Source: Erysipelotrichaceae bacterium (lineage in GTDB: Bacteria > Bacillota_I > Bacilli_A > Erysipelotrichales > Erysipelotrichaceae). From it: a DNA stretch of 42,206 nucleotides. Location: contig JAAYWN010000095.1 of assembly GCA_012516665.1 (NCBI GenBank), positions 1-42,206 on the forward strand, written 5' to 3'. The translations under genes were made by a program, and so were the position numbers. Every line of letters starts with the position of its first letter. Position 1 is the first letter of the stretch. Positions 16,885-26,661 of the stretch are shown here, piece by piece. The notes beneath the pieces are model-generated. The model was given only the letters and a program-made list of their open reading frames with translations. It was not told where the DNA came from and did not search any database.

Positions 16885-18054
16885 TTATGCCGCGTGGATC
16901 TCGCCAGCTCTGTTCAGAGCAAACTTTGTCGCAATCGGTCCAATCAATTCATAGATCAACGTTGCCGCAAGGATCACTGTCTGTACCTGTGCACCATAGC
17001 CAGGCAGCTGCTGAAGAGCCAATGTTGCCATACCAATGGCAACGCCTGCCTGAGGCATCAGAGAGAAACCAAGATTCTTTTTGATGACATCCGGCTGCTT
17101 TGTCATTGCTGCACCGATGTAGGATCCGATCCACTTGCCGGTAAATCTAGTAACAACATAGATGATGCCGAGCAGACCGACCTTCGGCAGAGCGCCAAGA
17201 TCCAAAGAAGCACCAGAAATGACAAAGAACAGCATGAACAGCGGATATGTCCAATCATCGATCGACGTCAGGACACGTTCAGAATCTTTATTGCAATTGA
17301 CATACAGGGCACCCATGGCCATGCAGAGCAGAAGAGAGCTCAGCCCCCATTTATCTGCTAATGCAACACCTAAGAAGATCAAGGCAATGGCAATAGACAT
17401 ACGATTTGTATGCGAACGGAAATAGCGATGGCTCAAGCCCAGGATAATGCCAAGCAAGGCACCGATGCCGAGAGCTGCTGCAATCTGCATCAGCGGTACG
17501 CACAGTGTGCTGTAAACAGAGAAAGCTTCATTATTGACCATCGCAATCGCAATATTGATCGATATAGAATAAGCAATCAGACCTGTCGCATCATCAGCTG
17601 CGACTACTGGCAGAAGCATTCTGGTCAGCGGACCATCTGCTTTATACTGTCTGACGACCATCAGTGTTGCGGCTGGTGCAGTAGAAGCAGCCAAAGCACC
17701 AAGGGTCACACACATTGCTTTTGGAAAGCCGCATAGGATCGTGACCGTATCGACTAAAACAACCGCGCCGACAGATTCCAGGACCGTAATGATCAAAGCT
17801 GGTTTGCCGATGCTTTTCAAGGTAGAGAGCTTGAACTGGTCACCAATAGAGAAGGCAATAAATCCCAAAGCAGTACTGGTGATCAGGCTGAAGGATGAAA
17901 CTGCATCCGCATTCAGCAGATTCAGAACACCAGGTCCGATCAATACGCCGGCGATCAGATAAGCAGTTACATTCGGCAGATGGACAAGTCTGGTAAGACG
18001 CGTAAAAAGCAGACCTGCGATCATAGCCAGGCCAAGATACAGTAATATTTCCAT
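16885..18054 (-). CDS. CPA2-type cation:proton antiporter, membrane domain only
   Basis: MEILLYLGLAMIAGLLFTRLTRLVHLPNVTAYLIAGVLIGPGVLNLL, ALAASTAPAATLMVVRQYKADGPLTRMLLPVVAADDATGLIAYS; TAATG overlap with the upstream gene sets the start at 18054. Confidence 0.88.
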   Translation of the reverse strand: MEILLYLGLAMIAGLLFTRLTRLVHLPNVTAYLIAGVLIGPGVLNLLNADAVSSFSLITSTALGFIAFSIGDQFKLSTLKSIGKPALIITVLESVGAVVLVDTVTILCGFPKAMCVTLGALAASTAPAATLMVVRQYKADGPLTRMLLPVVAADDATGLIAYSISINIAIAMVNNEAFSVYSTLCVPLMQIAAALGIGALLGIILGLSHRYFRSHTNRMSIAIALIFLGVALADKWGLSSLLLCMAMGALYVNCNKDSERVLTSIDDWTYPLFMLFFVISGASLDLGALPKVGLLGIIYVVTRFTGKWIGSYIGAAMTKQPDVIKKNLGFSLMPQAGVAIGMATLALQQLPGYGAQVQTVILAATLIYELIGPIATKFALNRAGEIHAA

Positions 18055-18398
18055 TATTTCTCTGCCACGCCTTCCCATCTGGTAATAGGCATTGCAAACA
18101 TAATTCCTGTATTCGGCAGTTTCAGATTGCCGGAAACTTCATGAATAATATCGATGCCCGTCTGTACCTGTTCATCTTTCAATGCCACAATGATCATCTT
18201 ATGCTGCGGACGCTCTGGATTGATCAGCTGGCGCAGACCGCCAAAAATAGCCGGTGCATCTACACTGTCCTCATTGATCTTTGTGAGCATTCCTTCACAG
18301 TCTACGACGGATGCGCCATGGATTCCCTTATCCATCATTTTTTCCATGATCGGTGTCACCACTTCTTCATGGTTTGTAATATGTACTAACAGCTGCAT
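18054..18398 (-). CDS. PII-like (GlnB/CutA-fold) signalling protein
   Basis: MQLLVHITNHEEVVTPIMEKMMDKGIHGASVVDCEGM...KMIIVALKDEQVQTGIDIIHEVSGNL...GIMFAMPITRWEGV; SD GGAGG. Confidence 0.75.
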   Translation of the reverse strand: MQLLVHITNHEEVVTPIMEKMMDKGIHGASVVDCEGMLTKINEDSVDAPAIFGGLRQLINPERPQHKMIIVALKDEQVQTGIDIIHEVSGNLKLPNTGIMFAMPITRWEGVAEK

Positions 18399-18541
18399 TT
18401 TTCTAACCTCCTTAATGAAAACCTGCTGCGGATTTTCAAAACAGAGTAATTATAATACTGCCGTCAAGTCATGTAAAATACATCCCCGTCATTAGAGAAT
18501 CTGCTTTCTTTCTGTGAATACTAAGCATAGAGGAGGTCATT

Positions 18542-19423
18542 ATGGACAGACAGAGTCAGATTGAACAGATCACGCAGCAGCTGGAAAAGGGAGTGCATGA
18601 TGTTTTTGCTTCAGACAGCTATCAGAAATATCTATCATCAATGGCACGCTTTCACACATATTCGGTGAATAATTCGCTTCTGATATGGATGCAGAGACCT
18701 GATGCAACATTGGTCGCAGGATATCAGGCATGGAAGTCGCAGTTCAACCGCAGTGTGCGCAAGGGCGAAAAAGCCATCAAGATCATTGCTCCGATACGGC
18801 GAAAAAAGATGTATGACATAGTTATTGACAACGAGCTGGTAAAAGATGAAGGACCGAAGATCATCGGCTGGCGGACGGTCAGCGTCTTTGATATCCGGCA
18901 GACCTTCGGCGATGAGCTTCCCTTCTACATGCATGATCTGCTGCCCGGCATGGTCAAGGATTACGATCGTTTTGCGCAGGCCATCGTCCTTGCCTGCCCC
19001 GTACCGATCACATATGAAAGTATTTCGTCCGGTGCGCATGGATTCTACCGGCCAAAGGACAATGATATCGTGATCAGCGATTCTCTTTCCCAAGTGCAGA
19101 CCATCAAGACCATGCTACATGAAACAGCTCATGCGCTGCTGCATCATCAGGATGCGAATGATTCACCAGCCTGCCGCTACCAAAGAGAAGTGCAGGCCGA
19201 ATCAGTCGCCTATGCTGTATGTTCCTACTATGGCATCGATACACATGAATACTCTTTTCCTTATATTGCCGGATGGTCATCTTCAAAAGAAATGGAAGAA
19301 CTGAAGGCATCGCTGCAGATCATTCAGGAGACCGTCGATCATCTGATCACTGCCATTGATCGGATCCGCACTCCGGTGCCCTGTACAGTAAAAGAAAGTC
19401 AGAATCTCTCTGACTTTCAGTAA
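18542..19423 (+). CDS. ArdC-type ssDNA-binding domain fused to ImmA/IrrE-like metallopeptidase domain
   Basis: FHTYSVNNSLLIWMQRPDATLVAGYQAWKSQFNRSVRKGEKAIKIIAPI (ArdC N-terminal), TMLHETAHALLHH (HExxH) and REVQAESVAYAVCSYYGIDT. Confidence 0.88.
   Translation: MDRQSQIEQITQQLEKGVHDVFASDSYQKYLSSMARFHTYSVNNSLLIWMQRPDATLVAGYQAWKSQFNRSVRKGEKAIKIIAPIRRKKMYDIVIDNELVKDEGPKIIGWRTVSVFDIRQTFGDELPFYMHDLLPGMVKDYDRFAQAIVLACPVPITYESISSGAHGFYRPKDNDIVISDSLSQVQTIKTMLHETAHALLHHQDANDSPACRYQREVQAESVAYAVCSYYGIDTHEYSFPYIAGWSSSKEMEELKASLQIIQETVDHLITAIDRIRTPVPCTVKESQNLSDFQ
19394..19418 (+). terminator. Perfect 10-bp hairpin inside the last codons of the ArdC-like gene (possible terminator)
   Basis: GAAAGTCAGA-ATCTC-TCTGACTTTC; only a weak T tract follows. 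Confidence 0.35.
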
Positions 19424-19424
19424 A

Positions 19425-21548
19425 CTATTTATCTTCTTTTTCGAAATGGATAGGCGGGATCTTCAGTGTATTCTCATCTTTATGCATAGCCAGATAAGAA
19501 CCGGTAACGATCTCCGGAAGCTCGTCATCCTCTTCGCTCTCATCCTCATCCTCGGCAATTTCTTCTTCAGCTGCCGTTTCCTCTTTTTCAATTTCTTCGC
19601 TGTTCGTTTTTTCTGTTTCCGCTGAAATATCATCGGCTAAAAATTCCGGAATGGAAGAAAAATCCAGATCTTCTTCCGCAGCACCATCCATCAGTTCATC
19701 TTTGATAGATGCAGATGGATCATCCTGTTCTGCATCCGCCGGAACTTCTTCTGGGTCTTTTTCAATCGGCAGCTGCACTGTCTCCGCAAATGCATCCGCT
19801 TCCGGGACAGCTTCTTCCTGCGGTTCCGTTTCCTCGGCAGGTTCTTCAGCTGGTTCGACAGTCTGTTCTTCCTGAGGCAGCGGCATCTCTTCCGTATGAT
19901 TCAGCTCATCCGTTTCATGGATCTCTTCGGTCTCTTGAATCGTATCCGCCGGCTCTGCTTCTTTCGGCTGTTCTTCTGCTATCGGCTCCGGTTCTTTATA
20001 TGCATAGTCTTCTGCTGTCGCTCTGCGCAGGCGGATGGCAAGATACGGCTGCAGCGGCAGTTCTATTTTGAAATGTCCATGAAAGATACCGCAGCGATGG
20101 ATCGTCATCGCATACGTATCAATGATCTCTGCCGTGTAATCTGTATCGTCATCAATATAGAATTCACGATAGGAAGGACGCAGGAAACCAAAGTAATAAA
20201 GATACTGTGTCTTGATCGGTTCGCAGTATTCCGCTTCCGGCACAGCTTCGCAGCAGTCATCCATACCAGATACTGGCGCAAGTCCATTGCCTGGCACTTC
20301 ATTCAGAATCTGCTTCAGGAAGACTGCCCGCTTCCAGCTTTCGCCGTTCAGTGCACCGCCATGCATAGACCAGATATGCTCAGGATCTTTGAGATATGTT
20401 TCGCTGTGGCCTGGATAGCCTCCGCGCACTGCCGTCTCCCAGAATCTTCTTGTCATCTCTTCCGGTGATAGGCTTCCCCATCCATAAGGAAGATTTCCTT
20501 CGCTGCCCAGATCATCCATAATGATCGGTTTATGGAAACGAATGCGATAGGCATTGACATATTCTGCCGAACGATACAGATCATCAATATGGATCGAGGC
20601 ATGGCTGATCCAAGGACGCGTGCAGTCATAGATCTCACGGGCATTATGAATAGATCTCAGATGATGATATGGATCCTTCCGTACTAAGAGATCGGCATAG
20701 TGCTCCCAATCCTGCAGGCTTTTATTCTGATCTGCATCCCAGCCATCTGCTAAGGACCACCAGATATTATGATATCCGGCAAGACGATTCATGACATAGC
20801 TCAGATATTGATCATTTTCTGCTTCGCTCATCGTATCAAAGCCCCATCTGTCATACGGGTGGAACAGGACCAGGTCTGCTTCAATACCTGCTTTGCCAAG
20901 TTCCTGTATGCATGTTTCAAGATGGCCAAAATATTCGGTATTGAAACGAGAATACTGAAAATGATTGTTCTCGCTGCTGCCGGTATATTCTTTATAGTTT
21001 TCTTTGGTCAGTACATGCGTGCTCATGGCCGTTCCTTCATATGGAAAATACTGAGGATCGTCCAAATTGAATTCATCATGATATGGGAAAATACTGAAGC
21101 GCACCTTATTGAAGCCAGAGCTCTTCAAAGTCTGCAGGCTCTGCGCAATATCACCGTCATATTTCAGATGCCATCCCTGAGCAATCGTGCCCACGGGATG
21201 AAAAGCAGTGCCGTCTTCATAAGAGAAATGATATGTATTGGCAGTGCGCACAGGACCATGGTTCCCTGCTTCTGCTTCATTGACTACAAATCTTCCGCTC
21301 AATGTTGTTTCCAGAAAAGATCCCTTCAGAATAAACGAATATCTTCCTGAAAAGGAAGGCATGAAACGGATCCTATAGATTCCCTTTCCGTCATAGAAAC
21401 CTTCGGTAACAACGCTCTCATTCTTGCCGGTGAATATTCCCTGCAGTCTCTGTTCAAGAAATGGATTTCCCTGTGCAGGACCTTCCAGGGAAATCTCAAA
21501 TACATCCCAGCGATTGACTTCAGTCGGATAATCCTGATGATTGCTCAT
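19425..21548 (-). CDS. DUF5060/DUF4038/DUF5605-type glycoside hydrolase with ~195-aa acidic C-terminal tail
   Basis: VNRWDVFEISLEGPAQGNPF (DUF5060), HPVGTIAQGWHLK..LKSSGFNKVRFSIFPYHDEF, GIEADLVLFHPYDRWGFDTM, YHNIWWSLADGWD (TIM barrel); tail from about residue 512 is Glu/Asp/Pro-rich; no signal peptide. Confidence 0.85.
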   Translation of the reverse strand: MSNHQDYPTEVNRWDVFEISLEGPAQGNPFLEQRLQGIFTGKNESVVTEGFYDGKGIYRIRFMPSFSGRYSFILKGSFLETTLSGRFVVNEAEAGNHGPVRTANTYHFSYEDGTAFHPVGTIAQGWHLKYDGDIAQSLQTLKSSGFNKVRFSIFPYHDEFNLDDPQYFPYEGTAMSTHVLTKENYKEYTGSSENNHFQYSRFNTEYFGHLETCIQELGKAGIEADLVLFHPYDRWGFDTMSEAENDQYLSYVMNRLAGYHNIWWSLADGWDADQNKSLQDWEHYADLLVRKDPYHHLRSIHNAREIYDCTRPWISHASIHIDDLYRSAEYVNAYRIRFHKPIIMDDLGSEGNLPYGWGSLSPEEMTRRFWETAVRGGYPGHSETYLKDPEHIWSMHGGALNGESWKRAVFLKQILNEVPGNGLAPVSGMDDCCEAVPEAEYCEPIKTQYLYYFGFLRPSYREFYIDDDTDYTAEIIDTYAMTIHRCGIFHGHFKIELPLQPYLAIRLRRATAEDYAYKEPEPIAEEQPKEAEPADTIQETEEIHETDELNHTEEMPLPQEEQTVEPAEEPAEETEPQEEAVPEADAFAETVQLPIEKDPEEVPADAEQDDPSASIKDELMDGAAEEDLDFSSIPEFLADDISAETEKTNSEEIEKEETAAEEEIAEDEDESEEDDELPEIVTGSYLAMHKDENTLKIPPIHFEKEDK

Positions 21549-21601
21549 AATGATACCCCCTCCAAAATAAAATGATTCTTACTTCTTTATTATAGTAAAA
21601 T

Positions 21602-22264
21602 TCATTGCTCATGACCAGATGCCTGATTTTTTGGTGCCTTCGGCAGCGACCACCGATACTTCGCTGCTAAAAGCCGAATGATCAGAATAACAGCTGCGCC
21701 TATCCAGATGGCAGAAAACTGATTGCCTGCCTGCATCCACAGTACGCATACTTCAGCACCGATAATGGAAGCAAGCGCATAGATATGCTTGCTGAAGATA
21801 TACGGCAATGCATTCACCGTCATATCTCTGAGAAGTCCGCCGCCAACGCCGGTCAGCACACCGGAGAACACACAGAGGAAATGATTCGTTTCTGCCGATA
21901 GCTCCCAAGCTGCATTGACGCCCATGACCGTAAAGATGGCCAAGCCAACAGAATCCATGACAAGCAGAAGCGTACGGAAATTATTTGTCCCTTTTTCGTT
22001 CTTCGGATGAACACCATAATAGATCACCAAAAATACGATCAGCGATGTCAATGCAGCTGCAGCCACATAGATAGGATCTTTAAAAGCAACAGGCGGGAAC
22101 TGCCCCAGCATCACATCGCGTATCACCCCGCCGCCGGTCGCAGTGATAACGCCCAGCACAACGATGCCGAACAGATCCATATGTGCGTTGACGGCGACCA
22201 AAGCTCCTGAAATTGCAAAGGCTACCGTACCGATCATTTCAAGAATCATAATATACTGGCTCAT
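21602..22264 (-). CDS. Trimeric intracellular cation channel family protein (TRIC/YicG, UPF0126)
   Basis: EMIGTVAFAISGALVAVNAHMDLFGIVVLGVITATGGGVIRDVMLG, duplicated GVGGGLLRDM; GGAG-N6-ATG favours the 22264 start over 22288. Confidence 0.9.
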   Translation of the reverse strand: MSQYIMILEMIGTVAFAISGALVAVNAHMDLFGIVVLGVITATGGGVIRDVMLGQFPPVAFKDPIYVAAAALTSLIVFLVIYYGVHPKNEKGTNNFRTLLLVMDSVGLAIFTVMGVNAAWELSAETNHFLCVFSGVLTGVGGGLLRDMTVNALPYIFSKHIYALASIIGAEVCVLWMQAGNQFSAIWIGAAVILIIRLLAAKYRWSLPKAPKNQASGHEQ

Positions 22265-22290
22265 AAGTTTCTCCGCATACTTATTCATTA

Positions 22291-22318
22291 TAAAAGAGAA
22301 GATGCTTTTCGCATCCTC
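22291..22318 (-). terminator. Terminator of the his operon
   Basis: Minus strand GAGGATGC-GAAAA-GCATCTTC-TCTTTT. Confidence 0.75.
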
Positions 22319-22321
22319 TTT

Positions 22322-22645
22322 TTAATAATTTTCAATTGTTTTTCTTTCTGCTTTCAGATTATGCTGCTTTTCAGCTCTTCTCTTCATCTCTGCTTCTACA
22401 TCTTCCAAAGTGATCCCTTTTTCAACCATTAATACGATCACATGATATGCCAGATCGTTGATCTCACCGACCAGATCTTCCTTAGATTGTGACAATGCAG
22501 CAATGATGACCTCTGAGCTTTCTTCTCCGACTTTCTTCAGGATCTTCTCCAATCCCTTATTGTAAAGATACGTCGTATAGCTTCCTTCTTCAGGATTCTT
22601 TTTTCTTTCCAATGCACTGGCGTACTGCTTTTCTAATTCATTCAT
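22322..22645 (-). CDS. hisE: Phosphoribosyl-ATP pyrophosphatase
   Basis: [29 protein letters not shown]...[17 protein letters not shown]; 8-nt overlap with hisI. Confidence 0.95.
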   Translation of the reverse strand: MNELEKQYASALERKKNPEEGSYTTYLYNKGLEKILKKVGEESSEVIIAALSQSKEDLVGEINDLAYHVIVLMVEKGITLEDVEAEMKRRAEKQHNLKAERKTIENY

Positions 22646-22967
22646 TCGTTTCTTCTCCTTCCAATGTGCGATAGAAGCAGCTGTAATGTCCTGTATGGCA
22701 GGCCGCTCCATCCTGCTTCACTTTGATCAGCAGAGTATCCTCATCACAATCGACTTTGATCGACAGTACATGCTGGTAATGACCGGATGTTTCTCCCTTG
22801 ACCCATAGTTCCCTGCGGCTGCGCGACCAATAGGTCGCATAGCCTGTCTCCTGTGTCCGGCACAGGCTTTCTTCATTCATATATGCAAGCATCAGTACCT
22901 GACCTTTTTCATCCTGCACGATGCATGGCACCAATCCATTTCCTTTGGCAAAATCAACTTTGATCAT
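22638..22967 (-). CDS. hisI: Phosphoribosyl-AMP cyclohydrolase
   Basis: [66 protein letters not shown]. Confidence 0.96.
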   Translation of the reverse strand: MIKVDFAKGNGLVPCIVQDEKGQVLMLAYMNEESLCRTQETGYATYWSRSRRELWVKGETSGHYQHVLSIKVDCDEDTLLIKVKQDGAACHTGHYSCFYRTLEGEETNE

Positions 22968-23725
22968 AAACGCACCGGAATCCCTTTCTTATTAAGAAAT
23001 GATTTTACGTCTCCTACTGTCAGTTCATCATAATGAAATAATGAAGCTGCCAAAGCTGCATCGGCAGCATGCTTGGCAAATACTTCATAGAAATCCTCTA
23101 AAGATCCGCATCCGCCGGAAGCGATCACCGGGACATTGACCTCTTTCTTTACTGCCTGAAGAAAAGGGATATCATATCCTTTTTTTGTACCATCTGCATC
23201 CATCGAAGTAAGCAGGATCTCACCTGCTCCTTTTCTGACCCCATCTTTGATCCATGTCAGAGCATCGATGCCAGTGTCAATACGGCCGCCATTGATCACC
23301 GTATTCCATCCGCTGCGATCCGGTCTCATTCTGCCGTCGACTGCTAGGACAACACATTGATTGCCGAACTGTTCTGCGCACTCAGCAATCAGGTCCGGAT
23401 CATTGACAGCAGCACTGTTCAGAGAGCACTTATCGGCACCTGCCCGCAGAAGTTTTCGTACATCTTCAGCAGAACGGATCCCGCCGCCTACCGTAAAAGG
23501 AATAAAAATATGCCTAGCGATATCTTCGACTGCTTTGATCATTGTATTCCTGCCATCGCTGGTTGCTGTAATATCCAGAAAGACCAATTCATCCGCTCCC
23601 TGTGCTTCGTATTTTTCTGCAAGTTCAACAGGTTCTCCGACCTGCTTCAGACCGATGAAGTTGATGCCCTTTACGACTTTCCCATTTTTCACATCAAGAC
23701 AGGGAATAATTCTCTTTGTCAGCAT
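22964..23725 (-). CDS. hisF: Imidazole glycerol phosphate synthase subunit HisF
   Basis: [54 protein letters not shown]. Confidence 0.97.
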   Translation of the reverse strand: MLTKRIIPCLDVKNGKVVKGINFIGLKQVGEPVELAEKYEAQGADELVFLDITATSDGRNTMIKAVEDIARHIFIPFTVGGGIRSAEDVRKLLRAGADKCSLNSAAVNDPDLIAECAEQFGNQCVVLAVDGRMRPDRSGWNTVINGGRIDTGIDALTWIKDGVRKGAGEILLTSMDADGTKKGYDIPFLQAVKKEVNVPVIASGGCGSLEDFYEVFAKHAADAALAASLFHYDELTVGDVKSFLNKKGIPVRL

Positions 23726-24444
23726 GTTTTCTCCTTCCCTGCTTCAATTGCCTGTTTCAGATCCAGTGTACCGGCATACATTGCTTTGCCGGTGATTGCC
23801 CCATACAGATCCAGAGCCGCAAGGTCTTGAATGTTCTTCAGATCGCGGATACCGCCGGAGGCGATGATCTGCATCGATACTGTCTTCTGAAGTTCTTTCA
23901 GCATGGCCAGATTCGGTCCCTGCAGTGTGCCGTCTTTAGAGATATCGGTAAAGATGACCGTACGGACGCCCATCTGCTCCAAATGCTTGGCAAAATCCAG
24001 ATAATACAGACTGCTCCGGCTGAGCCAGCCCTGGCCCATCGCAAAGCCATCCCGACAGTCCATGCCAACAGCAATATGGCTGCCATAATGTTCCAAGGCA
24101 TTCTTTAAAAGAGCTTCATCATTGATCGCAGCCGTTCCTAAGATCACCCGGTCCACGCCCTGATCCAAATAGTAAGAAATATCTTCCATGGTGCGGATCC
24201 CGCCGCCGACTTCCGCGGGAATGCCGATCTTCTGTACCGTCTCGATGATAATTTCGGCATTTTCTTTGCGTCCGCTTTTCGCTCCGTCGAGATCTACCAT
24301 GTGAAGGCAGTCAGCACCTTCCTCCGCAAACTTCTGAGCTGTATCCAGGACGGAATCTGCGACCGTTTCTTTCTTGGCATAATCTCCCTGATACAGGCGC
24401 ACTGGCCTGCCTTGAATAATATCAATTGCCGGAAGTATGATCAT
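23719..24444 (-). CDS. hisA: Phosphoribosylformimino-5-aminoimidazole carboxamide ribotide isomerase
   Basis: [53 protein letters not shown]. Confidence 0.97.
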   Translation of the reverse strand: MIILPAIDIIQGRPVRLYQGDYAKKETVADSVLDTAQKFAEEGADCLHMVDLDGAKSGRKENAEIIIETVQKIGIPAEVGGGIRTMEDISYYLDQGVDRVILGTAAINDEALLKNALEHYGSHIAVGMDCRDGFAMGQGWLSRSSLYYLDFAKHLEQMGVRTVIFTDISKDGTLQGPNLAMLKELQKTVSMQIIASGGIRDLKNIQDLAALDLYGAITGKAMYAGTLDLKQAIEAGKEKTC

Positions 24445-25049
24445 TGGAATTCCTCCGCAAAATACTTTAAGATGCGCAAGCCGTCCCGGCCGCTCTTTTC
24501 CGGATGGAACTGTGTCCCCATGACATGCTTCTGCTGCACGATGCCTGCTACTCTGACATTGCCATACATTGAGTATGCAAGCAGGTCCTCATCATGTGCT
24601 TTGGCATAATAGGAATGCACATAGTATACATAAGTCTTCTCCGGCAGTTCTTTTGCCAGAGCAGAGCCATGGTTCCATATCAGATCATTCCAGCCGATCT
24701 CAGGGATCGGTACAGACGGATCATCGATCATCACGACGTTTCCCTTCAGAAGACCAAGTCCCTTTGTCGTTCCTTTTTCTTCGCTTTCTTCAAACAGCAT
24801 CTGCATGCCCAGACATATGCCAAGCAATGGCTTTGCCTGAGATACCTGATCAAGAATGAAAGCATCCAGATGCCTCTGCTGCAGATTTGCCATGCAGTCG
24901 CCGAACGCACCGACGCCCGGCAGGATCAGCCGATCACAGTCCTTCAGGATCTGCGGATCGCTGGAAATGCAGCTTTCCTGCTTGATCTTATATAGGGCAT
25001 TGGATACGCTGGCAAGATTTCCCATTCCGTAATCAATGATGCCGATCAT
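24441..25049 (-). CDS. hisH: Imidazole glycerol phosphate synthase subunit HisH
   Basis: IIDYGMGNLASVSNAL, LPGVGAFGDCM, LLGICLGMQMLFEES, GTQFHPEKSG. Confidence 0.97.
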   Translation of the reverse strand: MIGIIDYGMGNLASVSNALYKIKQESCISSDPQILKDCDRLILPGVGAFGDCMANLQQRHLDAFILDQVSQAKPLLGICLGMQMLFEESEEKGTTKGLGLLKGNVVMIDDPSVPIPEIGWNDLIWNHGSALAKELPEKTYVYYVHSYYAKAHDEDLLAYSMYGNVRVAGIVQQKHVMGTQFHPEKSGRDGLRILKYFAEEFQ

Positions 25050-25627
25050 TCCAGATATCCTTTTGTTGTCGGCAGTTCATTTCCAATGATCTTCACAGCT
25101 TCTGCCAATGCATGTCCGAAGGCTTTAAAGACAGCTTCTGCTTTATGATGATCATTTTCACCATAGAGCAGATTGATATGCAGCGTGATGCCGCTGTTCA
25201 CCGCAAAGGCACGGAAGAACTCCTCAATCATTTCTGTCGACAGCATCCCCAATTGTTCACGGGTGAACTTCACATTGAAAACAAGATACGGACGTCCGCT
25301 GATATCCAAAGATACGCTGGCCAGTGCTTCATCCATCGGCAGCGTAAAGCTTCCATAGCGGGCAATGCCGATGCGATCGCCAAGTGCTTCTTTGACCGCC
25401 GTGCCCAATGCAATGCCGCAGTCCTCTACGGTATGATGATCATCTACATCCAAGTCGCCTTTGGCTTTTAGCGTAAGATCAAGTCTGCCATGAAAAGCCA
25501 TCAGTTCCAGCATGTGATCCAGGAACCCAATACCGGTATCGATATCTGTCTTTCCATTGCCGTCCAGGTCCAATGAAACATGGATCTTTGTTTCCTTTGT
25601 TTCCCGATCGATCTCTGCCGTCCTCAT
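25046..25627 (-). CDS. hisB: Imidazoleglycerol-phosphate dehydratase
   Basis: TGIGFLDHMLELMAFHGRLDL, DDHHTVEDCGIALG, HHKAEAVFKAFGHAL; ATGA overlap with hisC sets the 25627 start. Confidence 0.96.
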   Translation of the reverse strand: MRTAEIDRETKETKIHVSLDLDGNGKTDIDTGIGFLDHMLELMAFHGRLDLTLKAKGDLDVDDHHTVEDCGIALGTAVKEALGDRIGIARYGSFTLPMDEALASVSLDISGRPYLVFNVKFTREQLGMLSTEMIEEFFRAFAVNSGITLHINLLYGENDHHKAEAVFKAFGHALAEAVKIIGNELPTTKGYLE

Positions 25628-26661
25628 GCGAATTCCTCCTCGTACTTCTTCAGTACCTGCCATACTTTTTCATTCTCTTCGGCATTGCCAATGGTAATGC
25701 GGAAGGTATTCTTTCCCTGATAATTGCGGATCACGATATTTTCTTTGGCAAACATTGCCAGCAGTTCTTCTTTATGATCGCAGCATCCATGCAGGAAATT
25801 TGCCTGACTTGGATAGAACTGGATCGATCTGAGCTTCTTCACTCTTGCATACATCTCATTGCGCCGATCCTTTGTTTCAGCGATCCGCTTCTGGATCTGA
25901 TCGGCATGGCTCAGCACGATCGTCCCAATCTTCATAGAGATACTGTTCAGTGCATAAGGAACAGAAGAAGGAATGATCTGTGCCATATTCTTAACCGAAG
26001 AAATCAGAAAGCCAAGTCTGACACCGGCAAGACCATATGCCTTTGACAGTGTTCTTGTTACATACAGATTATCATAATCTGCTAACAGTGTGAGTGCACT
26101 TGTTTCATCTGAGAACTCAAAATATGCTTCATCGATGACCACCGGTACCGGGGCAAATCCAGCGATGATCTTTCTGATCTGTTCAATACTGAGGCAGTTT
26201 CCCGTTGGATTGTTCGGATTGGAGAACATGACCAGAGATACTTTCTTCTCTCTGCCATGCTGGATAAAGCTTTCAATATCCAAAGACCCATCATAAGGGA
26301 GTGCATATTTTTCGACATCTGCTTCATAGGATGAAGCGTAGTATTCATACATAGAAAAATCAGGATCATATGTATACAGTGATTTTCCTTTGCCCAAGAA
26401 CATGCCGATCAATAGACCAAGCATCTGATCGGAACCATTGCCAGCTAAGACCTGTTCTGTCTGCAGTCCCATCGCTTTGGCATATGCCTTGCGCAGTTCT
26501 ATCTGCGCGGTATCCGGATAGCGGTTGAAAGCAGTATTTTCAACGGCATGCAAGATCTCCTGGATAATATCCTGCGGCAGGTTCTCTGAGCTTTCATTTG
26601 CATTCAGAAGAATGCCGCTCTGTTTCTGCCCGCTGTATGCCTCAATTTTCTTTGCCATCAT
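25624..26661 (-). CDS. hisC: Histidinol-phosphate aminotransferase
   Basis: NRYPD, LAGNGSDQMLGLL, FSNPNNPTGN, VTRTLSKAYGLAGVRLGFL. Confidence 0.96.
   Translation of the reverse strand: MMAKKIEAYSGQKQSGILLNANESSENLPQDIIQEILHAVENTAFNRYPDTAQIELRKAYAKAMGLQTEQVLAGNGSDQMLGLLIGMFLGKGKSLYTYDPDFSMYEYYASSYEADVEKYALPYDGSLDIESFIQHGREKKVSLVMFSNPNNPTGNCLSIEQIRKIIAGFAPVPVVIDEAYFEFSDETSALTLLADYDNLYVTRTLSKAYGLAGVRLGFLISSVKNMAQIIPSSVPYALNSISMKIGTIVLSHADQIQKRIAETKDRRNEMYARVKKLRSIQFYPSQANFLHGCCDHKEELLAMFAKENIVIRNYQGKNTFRITIGNAEENEKVWQVLKKYEEEFA

Noticed and set aside
19651-19875. Ser/Ala-rich 74-aa plus-strand ORF
   Set aside because: Antisense readout of the acidic tail of the glycosidase; no independent support.
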